Positions 38,759 to 49,500 of a stretch of 64,000 nt of DNA are shown here, piece after piece; position 1 is the first letter of the stretch, and each line of letters starts with the position of its first letter. Location of the stretch: IMG/VR virus record IMGVR_UViG_3300021963_009201, positions 1-64,000 of that record; one strand, written 5' to 3'. The translations under genes were made by a program, and so were the position numbers. The DNA is from a virus. The notes beneath the pieces were generated by a model. It did no database searches, had not been told where the DNA came from, and saw nothing but the letters and a program-made list of their open reading frames with translations.

Positions 38759-41700
38759 TGGTAGATTATAGCGATTTTGACCCAAGGATTTTACGTCAGA
38801 CACTATCTAAGATTAGTCAAAAGTATCCAACTTTTCAGTTCGATTTTCAAAACAATGTACCAACTATTCGTGTTGGTTCTGAAACTTATAATACCCCAGC
38901 GGAAGCGCTTGAGTATATTAAAAAAATTAATTTAACCCAATATGACGTATTTGACTCAACAATACCAAGCTATCTTAAGTCGGGGCAAGGTGCAAATAAT
39001 TTCTTAATGCTAGAGGAGTTATCTGAAACACTTGGCGTGCGCATAGAGCGCTTAGGCATGAAGTCGGCAAGCGTTAAGCAGATTGAAGCTATTAATGAAG
39101 TCTTTTCTACCGGAATGGATAGAGAAGGGCTTTTCTACGCAAAGAACGATAATGTTACAGGTTTAATATTTCATCAAAATGGTAAAAAATTAAAATTAAA
39201 TGAAATCCTAGATTTACTAGAAAACAAAGGTATCCATTTTGATGTTAGCCAAAAAACTTTTAAGCGTTTACGATTCTTGGGTAATGATTATAAGTTTAGT
39301 GCTTCTGGCCTAGATTTAAACGCTTACTTTTTTGAAGCCGCAAAGACGCAACGTGGCATGGATTTAATGAACAAGGCTGGTTATACTTTTTCTGATGGCG
39401 GATACAAGGTAGCTTCAAGTAGGCGTATAGGAGATATGAGCAACCTTGTCGGGAACGTAAGTGCCGAGTATTCTGGTCTGCCATCTGAAATGTCTATCAA
39501 AACGCAAAAAAATGTCTTAAAAGCATATAAGGAGTTAAACCTTGGCGGTGCCTTAAACACTATTCAAGATATATCGTCCTTAAGCGATTCAGACGTAACT
39601 AGGTATATGCTTCAATTAAGTAGTGATGAGATATTAGAGTCAGGTAAGTACATTGATTCGCTAAATATGGTGAGGCGCGCATTCGACGGCGCAGTTTACG
39701 CTAGGTCAAGCTTGGCTGGCAAGGTTGCTGAGCAGGCTATGCAAAGAGCCGCAAAAATGACTCAAGATATGAGTGACGACATCAAATCGGGCCGTCTGAT
39801 AGAAGGTAGTGTTGAGCACAAGTCGGCACTAAGAAAAATTGCTGCAACAAAAAGAAGTGCCGCAGAACTTGACCCAATAGTGAAGCATGGTGGTGTCTTC
39901 AATGTGAGGATAATGGGCTTCAATGACGTAAGTGCGGAAGATGAATTTGTAAATGCGATTTTTGGAGAAAATGTATCAAAAAAAGGCTTCTCGGGCCAGG
40001 TTAAAGGTAATGTTTACTTTGAGCCAGATAAACAGTTTGAAGAAGCGCTTATGTCACAGATGAAGGGTTACAACCAAGATCTTGTTGAGTATAGGGGTAA
40101 GCTTTACTCGATGGACGAAATGATAGCTACCCATAAAAACCTTGGTTTAGGGACAGTTATTACGGACGCCGGTATGTCAGGTCGGAATAGAAAACTTGTA
40201 CTAGATGAAATAGAACGCAAAGGTGGGACGGTTCTAAGTCCACGCTCAATAGATGTTGTCACCTCTAAGGAGGCTAGAACAGTAGAGGTTGGTTTCAGGC
40301 AGGGTAGCGCAATGGCCAACAGGGGCGCAGCTCTATCGATGGAGGTGCAAGCTTCTGGCACTAAAGTTTTTTCTGAAGCCCAGTCATTTTTTGCCGATTT
40401 TGAACTTTATGATATGGACGCAATACGTAGAACTAACATGCAATACGTCCAAAAGCAAATTGATTATGTTAAGACTGATAAGATATTAGACGACTATGCA
40501 AGATTTAGGACTACAGGGGAAAGCTCCGGTATACTTCGGCAGCTAGTAGATCAAGCTGACGGCATCCCTGGCGAAGCTAGTACTGTTAGGGCACAACAGT
40601 TATTGGACATGCTTGATCAGGGTATAGCGCCGTCGAAAAATCCGCTTTTTGCACAAATGTATACAAGTGCGGTTAATGAGTTTAATCCTCGTAAAGATAT
40701 GTTCCATCTTCTAATGCCAAACGTTTACCAGGCGCAATTCACTAATGAGCTTGGAAGGTCGTCTCAGGTAACGCGTGGTAGTATTTCTTATAAGAAAAAT
40801 CTTGGTTTCATACTTAACGATTTAGATTATGATAAATATTACAATGCATTTGGCGGTCCTGACTTTGACGATTTGCTCAGATCTCATCTAAAATGGGATC
40901 GTGGATCAGATTCTTTAATTGCAATAATGAAAAGAACGCCAAGTGCCTTAGGTGAAATAGGTGTTTTTAGCGTAGATCAAAATGATCAATTAATGGATGA
41001 GGTACTCAAGAATGCTGCTGAAGTAGACGATGCGATAAAGGGTCACATCGATAGCGTAAAATTGCTTGATGCTAAAATAAATATTAAAAGCTCTTTACAA
41101 GCAAGCGCTAATTCGGCGACTGGTGTAACTGGCGCAAATGCAATGCAAAACTTAAAAAGTTTATCAGCAGTTTCTGACATTGTTGCTAGCCCAGAAGTTG
41201 ACGCGCAAAGACTCGCTTCAATTATGGATGAAATAGATACTTTGGGCAGCCCAACAGATGATTCACTTCGCTATATTAACGATGCAATTGATTCCTTGGG
41301 AATAGGTGGTCAAACAGTTGAGGACCTAGAAGCAGAAAAAGCATTGTTACGTGGTGGTACAAGAAAAGATATTTTAAGAGATTATTTCGAGCGAACACAT
41401 AGCGCTATGGAATCTTCTGAAATAAATAAGATAAGGAATAGGAGTTTAGCTTTATCTGATGAAGCTTTGCAGGGAATAGCTAAATATGGTTCTGTTGATG
41501 AGCTGCTGGCAAATAGAATGTCTAGAATGAGCAACCAATTGATCACCGGTATTGGTGATGATTTTGGTTCCTTAACAGATGAGTCGATTGAGGCTCTTAC
41601 TAAAAGTTTTGGTGTTCTTGGCGAATATTCGAATCTCCGTATGGTCTTAGACTCCATGAAGCGAGTAAGTGACGAATTAGGTAACGCGCCAAATTTCGGT

Positions 41701-43083
41701 GATGACGCCATAAAAATATTAAGACAAGAAGATGTAATTGATGCTTTAACTAAAGAAGGCGGGGCACTCGCGGAGGAGATTCGCGGCATTAATGACAATA
41801 TTGTAAGCTTTATATCGGATTACTTACTGCAAGGCGGGAAGATAGATAAGTTTGTTATAGACAATGAATTTGGGGAAAAGACAAGACTTAGTAAAGAGCA
41901 TGTAAATAGGATTAATCAAAAACTTATACAAAGTGGCAGAACTTTAGACGAGTTTACTGTGGAGGGTCCGCTCACGCAACGCGCACAAGCCGCATCAAGG
42001 ATTATGGAAGATATTGGAGATCAATATCGGATGATGAGGAGAGACATAGGTTTAGTTGATGGTTTAAAAAATCAACTTTTTGATTTAGATATAGAACGCG
42101 AAGCTGACGAGTTGATGACAATCGCTCGTGAAACTTACAAGGTTGATGACATTAGTTTCAGGTCAGCTTCGGCCTTAAATGACGCTATGGACTTGTTCGG
42201 TGAAATCCCAGATTTTAACGAAGTTTCAGATAGGGTCGGAAGAGCTCAAACTGAGTTTTTTAGGACCTTTACAGAAAGGTACGGGACAAGGTTAGATGAT
42301 GAAACTTTAGAGATTTCTGAACGCGGCCAAAAAGTGCTTGGTTCAATGATAAAGAGGCATAGCCTAACACCTTTAGGTGAGGGTTCTGGTAGTCTTTTTG
42401 GCGGCAATCTTAGTGGCGTTTTTAATAGCACACTACAATGGTATGACAATCTTGGTAGGGGAAATGTAGCAGGGGTTTCGGGCCAGCTAACGGTAGACAA
42501 TAAACTTGGTGCGATGCTAGAGGAAATTGATTCATACGATCGCCCGCAAGCTGTTTCAGAAGCAATTGATGCTGCAACCGGAGATATAGGTTCGGGACAG
42601 AGATCATTGATCAGATCCCGCGCTGCACGCAGGGCTTCAGAAGGTGTTTCGGATTTTGCTTCAAACACTAAAACAAAACTTCCTAAGATTTTAAGCCAGG
42701 AAGGATTAAACCTATTTAAGAATCAAACTTTCAAGAGGGGTGCGATAGCACTTGGTGGGTTGATGACATTTTCTGCTATATATAGGAAAATGAAAGACAG
42801 GACCCCCGAAGACATGCAGGGCCCACCAATGCTCCCCGGTGGCTCTTTTTATGACAATAATGCTGGCATGTACAGTCAGCAAATAATTAATAGTCCACAA
42901 AACAACCAAGGTGGCGGTACTACATATAAGATAAGGGCTTCAGGTAGTTTTGACGTAGATGCTTTATCTGGCGATATGGAAAACTTAACGGGTGCTCAAG
43001 TAAGGTCTAATAAATACGAGTCTCGCGGCTATCAGAATAAAAGCTCTAATATCGAACGTGTTATAAACGATTCTTTTAGGTGA
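38758..43083 (+). CDS. Second giant helical protein of the tape-measure region
   Basis: 1441 residues. Mostly helical and charged with long predicted coiled-coil stretches (for example ~830-900 and ~1010-1160). One hydrophobic segment lies near the C-terminus, RGAIALGGLMTFSAIYRKM (~1328-1346), then a Gln/Asn/Gly-rich tail. There is no recognised enzyme motif. It starts on the stop of the 2212-aa gene, suggesting 1:1 translational coupling, so the tail-length or tail-lumen function may be split over two chains. It could also be an ejected protein; undecided. Confidence 0.65.
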   Translation: MVDYSDFDPRILRQTLSKISQKYPTFQFDFQNNVPTIRVGSETYNTPAEALEYIKKINLTQYDVFDSTIPSYLKSGQGANNFLMLEELSETLGVRIERLGMKSASVKQIEAINEVFSTGMDREGLFYAKNDNVTGLIFHQNGKKLKLNEILDLLENKGIHFDVSQKTFKRLRFLGNDYKFSASGLDLNAYFFEAAKTQRGMDLMNKAGYTFSDGGYKVASSRRIGDMSNLVGNVSAEYSGLPSEMSIKTQKNVLKAYKELNLGGALNTIQDISSLSDSDVTRYMLQLSSDEILESGKYIDSLNMVRRAFDGAVYARSSLAGKVAEQAMQRAAKMTQDMSDDIKSGRLIEGSVEHKSALRKIAATKRSAAELDPIVKHGGVFNVRIMGFNDVSAEDEFVNAIFGENVSKKGFSGQVKGNVYFEPDKQFEEALMSQMKGYNQDLVEYRGKLYSMDEMIATHKNLGLGTVITDAGMSGRNRKLVLDEIERKGGTVLSPRSIDVVTSKEARTVEVGFRQGSAMANRGAALSMEVQASGTKVFSEAQSFFADFELYDMDAIRRTNMQYVQKQIDYVKTDKILDDYARFRTTGESSGILRQLVDQADGIPGEASTVRAQQLLDMLDQGIAPSKNPLFAQMYTSAVNEFNPRKDMFHLLMPNVYQAQFTNELGRSSQVTRGSISYKKNLGFILNDLDYDKYYNAFGGPDFDDLLRSHLKWDRGSDSLIAIMKRTPSALGEIGVFSVDQNDQLMDEVLKNAAEVDDAIKGHIDSVKLLDAKINIKSSLQASANSATGVTGANAMQNLKSLSAVSDIVASPEVDAQRLASIMDEIDTLGSPTDDSLRYINDAIDSLGIGGQTVEDLEAEKALLRGGTRKDILRDYFERTHSAMESSEINKIRNRSLALSDEALQGIAKYGSVDELLANRMSRMSNQLITGIGDDFGSLTDESIEALTKSFGVLGEYSNLRMVLDSMKRVSDELGNAPNFGDDAIKILRQEDVIDALTKEGGALAEEIRGINDNIVSFISDYLLQGGKIDKFVIDNEFGEKTRLSKEHVNRINQKLIQSGRTLDEFTVEGPLTQRAQAASRIMEDIGDQYRMMRRDIGLVDGLKNQLFDLDIEREADELMTIARETYKVDDISFRSASALNDAMDLFGEIPDFNEVSDRVGRAQTEFFRTFTERYGTRLDDETLEISERGQKVLGSMIKRHSLTPLGEGSGSLFGGNLSGVFNSTLQWYDNLGRGNVAGVSGQLTVDNKLGAMLEEIDSYDRPQAVSEAIDAATGDIGSGQRSLIRSRAARRASEGVSDFASNTKTKLPKILSQEGLNLFKNQTFKRGAIALGGLMTFSAIYRKMKDRTPEDMQGPPMLPGGSFYDNNAGMYSQQIINSPQNNQGGGTTYKIRASGSFDVDALSGDMENLTGAQVRSNKYESRGYQNKSSNIERVINDSFR

Positions 43084-43087
43084 TATA

Positions 43088-43525
43088 ATGTTACAGAACC
43101 AATTAAATAAATATAAAAACGCAGTCGGTAAACCAAATGTTGGTTCAAAAATTTTTTCAAATGAACTTCCAAGGGTCCAGGAAATGTCGCGAAATTCTGC
43201 TAATTCTGGCTCTGTTAGGAATTTTGCTATCACTAAACAAAATAGCGCCCAGATTTCGGAAAGTATTATGGCTAGCCGTGGGCCTATGTCTAATGGCTCT
43301 GCTGCAGGGTTTAAGGGTGGAAAATCTGCACACTTAGAGATAAACGGCGGGGGTTACAGTGGCGCTAGTAGAAGGTTTCATTCGGTTGGGGGGATAGATT
43401 CGGTTGGAACTGGAATTATTCCTGCTAAAAAGATGAGAAAAGCAGTTACTAGAGATGTAGGTCGACTTTCCGAGACCTCTATGTCTAGGATGTCGAAGTT
43501 AAAAGTCTTAAATAGATTGGTGTAA
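43088..43525 (+). CDS. Small basic protein between tape-measure and hub genes
   Basis: 145 residues, ribosome-binding site AGGTGAT. Rich in Ser, Asn, Gly, Lys and Arg with low-complexity stretches (NSANSGSVRNFAITKQNSAQ, GGKSAHLEINGGGYSGASRR). No domain recognised and probably partly disordered. It may be a hub-tape-measure adaptor by position. Confidence 0.65.
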   Translation: MLQNQLNKYKNAVGKPNVGSKIFSNELPRVQEMSRNSANSGSVRNFAITKQNSAQISESIMASRGPMSNGSAAGFKGGKSAHLEINGGGYSGASRRFHSVGGIDSVGTGIIPAKKMRKAVTRDVGRLSETSMSRMSKLKVLNRLV

Positions 43526-43526
43526 A

Positions 43527-46500
43527 TTGTCTGAATACAGTGCTGAAGATGTAATTGATGTCCTGATTATTGCGTTTGAATTTCCTCCTAGTGACGTTTA
43601 TGGGCCTATGGAGCGATACCTGCTTTCTATAGGTAAGGTGTGGATTCAGAGTGAGGATCCAATTGGCGCATCTATTAAGCTTACAGAAACCCAGGCGCTT
43701 AATGCTGTAAAGCATTTCTTAAAGAATAGAGAAGTAGTAGCAGGTGGAACCTCGGATGGTTCAGACTACGATAGTTCCTTACCTTACGACGAAGAAGTGG
43801 TAAAGAAAGCCTTAAGCGAGGCTAACAGGACTTCTCTAAGTGGACAAAGTTCAGATTCAATTAAACGAATTATACAAAATTTAGATGATTTATTTGGCTT
43901 TGGTGTTATTCTGAGGGAGAAAGAATCAATTGAAGGCATAGTATCTTTCCTACAGAGTCCTGAAGGAATAGGAAATTTTTCAAAACTTTCATATGACGCA
44001 AGGGTTGCCCTCAACAACTTACTGAGCTTAAGAGATAATGGAGATTTCCATTCGAAAAGACTTTATAACTTGGCGCTTTCTGTTCTACCCCAGCTTAATA
44101 GGCTTTTAGATTCTTATGTTGATCTTCAAAAAAAGGAAGAGCAGTACGTAAAAGATAATGGCGTAGATCCGACTACACTATTCGCCAACTCTTTTATGTC
44201 GGTTTTCAGTGAAAAACCGTTGCAGATGGCGCTTTTTTATAAGGAAAATACTCAAAGAAGAATTAGTGAAGCATTTGCGCAACAATTCCAAAGGCCAAAC
44301 AATGATCCGCAGCCCGTACAGCCTTGGGAAATGAGAATTGGCGGGTCAAAGTTTTTCGTGCCACCAATTGATGTGAAAGTTTCCCAATTTTTTAAAACTG
44401 GCAGCTTAACGGGTGGAGCTATACGTCAAGCTTCATCACCAAAGTTTAATTCGGGCCACAGCGAAACCGCCATACAAACAACTATCTATTTCCCTAGTTT
44501 AGAGTCAATATGGGGAATTATAACGAGTGAAGAAAAACCAGAAGTATTTTTAAATTTTGATGACATTAATAAAACGAGCGATAAAGATGTAGACTATTTC
44601 CTTTCATCGTTAAGGGGCTTAATAGCTCAATTTAAATATGCGCCATTCCTTCCTGTCCGGAATCAATACTTAAATCAAGCATGGGGGATTACTGGCGTTA
44701 CGCTCAACAGTATGACTATATCTACTGTAGAAAATTATCCTTTCTGTGTTGCTGTAACGCTTAATATGATGAAGTTTAACCATAAAGTTTACCTTCCAAT
44801 GGTTGAAGATTTTAATCAGGCGGTCCACTGGGGCAGGTTTAGGCAGTACATGGGCAGGGCCGCTATGGCAATGCAAAATTCTTATAATCTAGGATTTTTA
44901 ACTGAGAGTTTGTTTGGCGACATTTGGGATAAAATTCCTTTTATAAATAGAGACAAACCAAAACCAGATCAAGATACCTTTGATACATCGGACGTATCTT
45001 TTTCTAGGCCAACGAAAGAAGGTTGGGCAAAAGATCCTACTAGAATTAAGTTCTACTACCCGTCAAAAACACCAATGGAGATTTTTGCACCAGATGACTC
45101 TATGTTTAGGCAAGAGCGGGAAGATGAAACTGTTGGTAGTTCTGATTACGAAAGAGATAAATCCGCATGGGAGTTGCTCCTTGGTAAGCTAGGTATTGAC
45201 GTTGACGTATACCCAGAAAGCGTTTATGACAACGTAAAAAACTACTCTCAAAGATTTACAACTTACCAAAACGAATGGACATACCTGGGCCAGTATCTAA
45301 AGTTTAATAGTCTCGTTGTCTTAAATATGACTCAGGATAAATTAATCAAATACCTGAACGAAAGAATATCTACCTTAGAAAAAGAGGGTACGATTAAAAA
45401 TGACGCAGACAAAAATAATTATACTTCAGCAATCGTGCAACGTTGGTACGATTTTATGTTCGGTGGATTTAAAGACACTGTATTCTATAGGAAGCTTTTA
45501 GAAAATACCCAATACAGAAATGGCAGTTTTACCATTAACGAGTGGGACGTCCCGATGGAAGAAATGGCGTTTGACGCTAAAAGCGTTTTCGTACAAGGTA
45601 TCTCTGTATCGCTTTCTAATAACTTTGCGAAACACCAAGTACAACTCCAGGATGAGCCTACTTATCAACATATTGGCGGCGGTGATAATAGAGTCGATAT
45701 ATCAATGATCGTTGTAGGTGAAGATAATCTTATCAGAATTCGCAGGATGTTTGATAAAATTGGTGGACTAGCAAGGCTAGAGCACGCCCACGGTGTGCTT
45801 GGTTTCCTTGGTGTTAAAAATGAACTAACCGCACTTGCCGGTATGAAGTATCTAATGCCGCTGACTTATGAGGTTGACACTATACCTGGTTACCCACGCG
45901 TATATAATGTTAGGTTGTCTTTTATAGACTTTGACATTTTTCAGCAGAAAAGAGAAAAACTCTCTTCTGATCTCCAGGTTGGGCTCAAAGACCTTTTTGG
46001 TAAGCGCAACCCATTCCTCAGGGTAAAGCAAGTCTGGAGCAGGTTTAACGCCTATCCGGATTTCCCTCTTACAATTAGGGACGAAAAAGACGACAAAGTT
46101 ATTGGGACGATTGATCCAGATTTTTATTTCCGGGCTTTTACTACATTTGATGATGATTTAACGTATTGGGGGAGTCTTCCAAAAGGTGAAGAAAGCCCGA
46201 TTGCATCAATGAACTCTGATGGAACTTTTCAGATTAACCCAAAGAAGGATGATGTAACTGCAAAATTAGCACAAGCTTCAGGAGAGGTAAAAACTGAACA
46301 GTATACGGTTAACAAGAAAAATACTGTATCGACCTACCCATTAGAACTGTACTTTAATATGCTAACTACTGGTGACGGTCAGGATACGAGTGCAATCGTT
46401 AAGTTAGCAAACGCTGGTGAGCTTATAGTTGGGACCCAACAGCAAAACGAAGACCCTAAGTTCCCAACTACAGGGAAACCAGTAAAGATGACAGAAGACA

Positions 46501-49500
46501 CCGCTGTCGCTACACAAACTGAACCATCAATTGCTGGGTTAACGCCTGGAGCGCAGATACAAAACCCTTACGCTAATGCTACAAATGACCCCTCCACTCA
46601 ATATGAGTTAATCATGAATGACGCAAAGTACCGCGACATTAACGGTAGGATGATTAGGGCATTCCCAACCTACATGTTGTGGCTCATAGATGAGGGCGGC
46701 AGGTTTGGCGGTGTAAAGTTGTTTGATAATTTTTATGGTCTTCAATCAGTTGTTGATTTTTCCATTAATCGTTCTGAGGATGTGCTTGGCGATACGCTCG
46801 TGCTTCGATTGTCAAATCTTTATTCAAAATTGTCGACACAATATAAGGGCTTTGTTAAGAGGCAGGATGGAACTGAAAATATTGTTTTAGATGACGATAA
46901 TGGAAATACAATAGAATCAGTCGCAGATATTCCTGAGTATTTAATACAAACTCAAGAGAATATTAACAGCGGTATGGACGATACCTATATCGTTGAATTA
47001 GACAGCATCAGATTGAAGCCTGGGGTTCGTGTACATATGCGTATGGGTTACGGCGCTAACCCAAATTCTCTAGAGACTGTTTTTAATGGTGTAATAACAC
47101 AGGTTCAGGCTGGGGATATTGTAGAGGTTATTGCACAATCAGACGCGATCGAATTAAGTCAGTATATCAACACGACCAACAAGAAGGGTCACTCCGGTGA
47201 CATCGATGGGGCAATTGGTACGGGTTTTTGGCTTTCTGAGCCAAGGGACCTTATGGTTCGACTACTGTCTATGGGTTCATCTCGCTTCAAAGAGGGTTTT
47301 GCTCATGCTACTCGTGGGCAGATTTTCTCTGAAAGCAGATTTGGTATTCGTCATTTTGGAACAATTCTTTATGAAGCATTAACGCCAAACGAAAAAGAAA
47401 GGCACGACAAAAGGTATCAAGCAGTCACAAGCAGACTTCAGGCTGTTGCGGGGTCTGATAGCGTATCTAAAGTTCTTGGGGCATCTGCTGGTACCATCTA
47501 CGACACGACGGCGAGTGATAATGAGGATAGTAAAAACAGTTTAATAGGCGGAAGTTTCAGCGGGTTCTTAGGGCAAGGTGCTGTGCGGACTAGCACCGAT
47601 GAAAGCGGGAAGGTAAGCATGCCACTACTTGGCCTTATGCAGAGTATGTGGACTAATTTCTTTACAAAAAGAGATTTTGAAATTTATAAAAGGAATATTT
47701 ATCCAGGCAACGGAACTGGTGTAGCCCAGTATCTCGGTGGGGATCTATTGGATTCTGGCCCAGTTTTACTTGAGGCTGCAGGTAGCCAGGCCGCAACTGA
47801 CACTTTCTTTAACAAGGATGCTAAGAGCATTTTCAGTCAGTTTAAGAGTGGGGAGCCAGGAAAAGACTCAAGGGATCAAGTTATCCAAAACACTATACTA
47901 AACCTTTCGCTTAGTGGTGAACGAATTGAGGATCAAGTGAGTCCGCAGAATAACGCGGCGCCAAGTAATTCTGATCCCAATGCGCCAGCAAATCAGGGTG
48001 CAAGTGGTCGCGACCCTTCTAGCGTTACGGCCGCTACCTTGCTTCTAGGGTCTGTTGGGGAAGCCGTCTTGATGAAAAGGGGCGCGCTAAAAAACAATCC
48101 ACTTTTACAGGCTCTTGGACTGATACAAGGTGGGGAAGCAGACTCTGACTTAAATGGTTTTGATGAGGTATCCTTTAGGGCCCAAACCTACATGAAGACT
48201 GTTTGGGATATGTTTAAGTTATGTGCGGCACTACTTCCCAACTACATCGTAGCGGTCCGGCCTTTCGAGGATAGGTCAACGGTCTTTTACGGTAAACCTC
48301 ATTGGCTGTATACCTCCGGAGTGATACCGCTTTCTACAGGTGTGCCGAAGGACGATGATAAGGTAAAACCAGAAGGGCCAGACGCAGAGCTAGAGAGAAT
48401 AATGAGGGAAGCAACAAATCTTGCTAATCCTTTGGCGGATTTAGAAAACCAAATGAAGTTTGTTAAGGATATTTCTTCATCAAATCCATTCACAAGTTTT
48501 ACTGGAACTCAAGCACCAGGGACAACTAATACTCCTGATTCATCCAGCGAAGTCATGACGCTTCCACTGGAGTCGGGCGGTGCAAAAATTCCAATTAGGT
48601 CCGGTAAAGTTGTAATGGGCAAACATTTAGAAGGTTATAACTATAATGCACCAGAATCGAACCTAAGCGATGCGATAAGTCGTATGACCATTTCGGAAAA
48701 AGCAGAAATAGTTACCGAGTACGCTACAGCGCAAAAGGATGAACTGGCAAAAAATAGTTCAAGAGATCCATTAACTGGGGAATTTTCGCAAGAGTACATA
48801 AGAAGAATGAATGCCCTTGACGAAATTCTAAAGAATGCAATTGACGAAGAAGAAGAGAAAATTGACGACTTCATTAAAGATCCAGTCAATTCTGGGATAA
48901 GAGGAAGATTTTTATCGGATGCTAGTTCAGTACATATAGAGCTACCCCAACTGCCAGACGTCCACAAATATGCAAATTTTAGAGCTGGAAGTTTATTCGT
49001 CGGTTTTGAAAATGGCACCCCACAAATCACCCCTGAAGGTGAACAGTGGTATATAAGAATGCGTTGGCCTTACATAAATTGGCAAGATTACCTTAAAAGG
49101 CAATGGGAAAGCCCCGAATCTGGTACTGGCGATCCAAGTAAATATTGGGGTAAAAAAGTTGCAGTATCTTTACCTGATTCTGGCAAGGTGGTCGTATGCT
49201 ACGCCATAGATGGCGGTCCTATGGATCCGGCTTTTAGGGCTGAAGTTTCTCCAGATGTTTATTACGCTTTAGATTTAGCAGGATATCCACAGAAAGATTG
49301 CTATTTTGGTTTTGTAGATGACAATGTAAGACTTGGTCCGGTTGGTGGGTCGTTAAGCACAGAGACTGGACGTAGACTTGATGTGTCAAGTATACCAGTT
49401 CCAACAAGAGCAATAGTTGATGGCAGGTCTTACGAAACAATAGTTGACCCTGATCAGGCTTTTGAACGACTAACATCGGACACTAATGCAGAAACACTTT

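Noticed and set aside
32120-43083. The giant tape-measure-region proteins considered as virion RNA polymerase or other large enzymes
   Set aside because: No catalytic motif such as DFDGD or metal-binding polymerase signatures was found on reading; position and hydrophobic/coiled-coil content favour tape-measure or lumen proteins.
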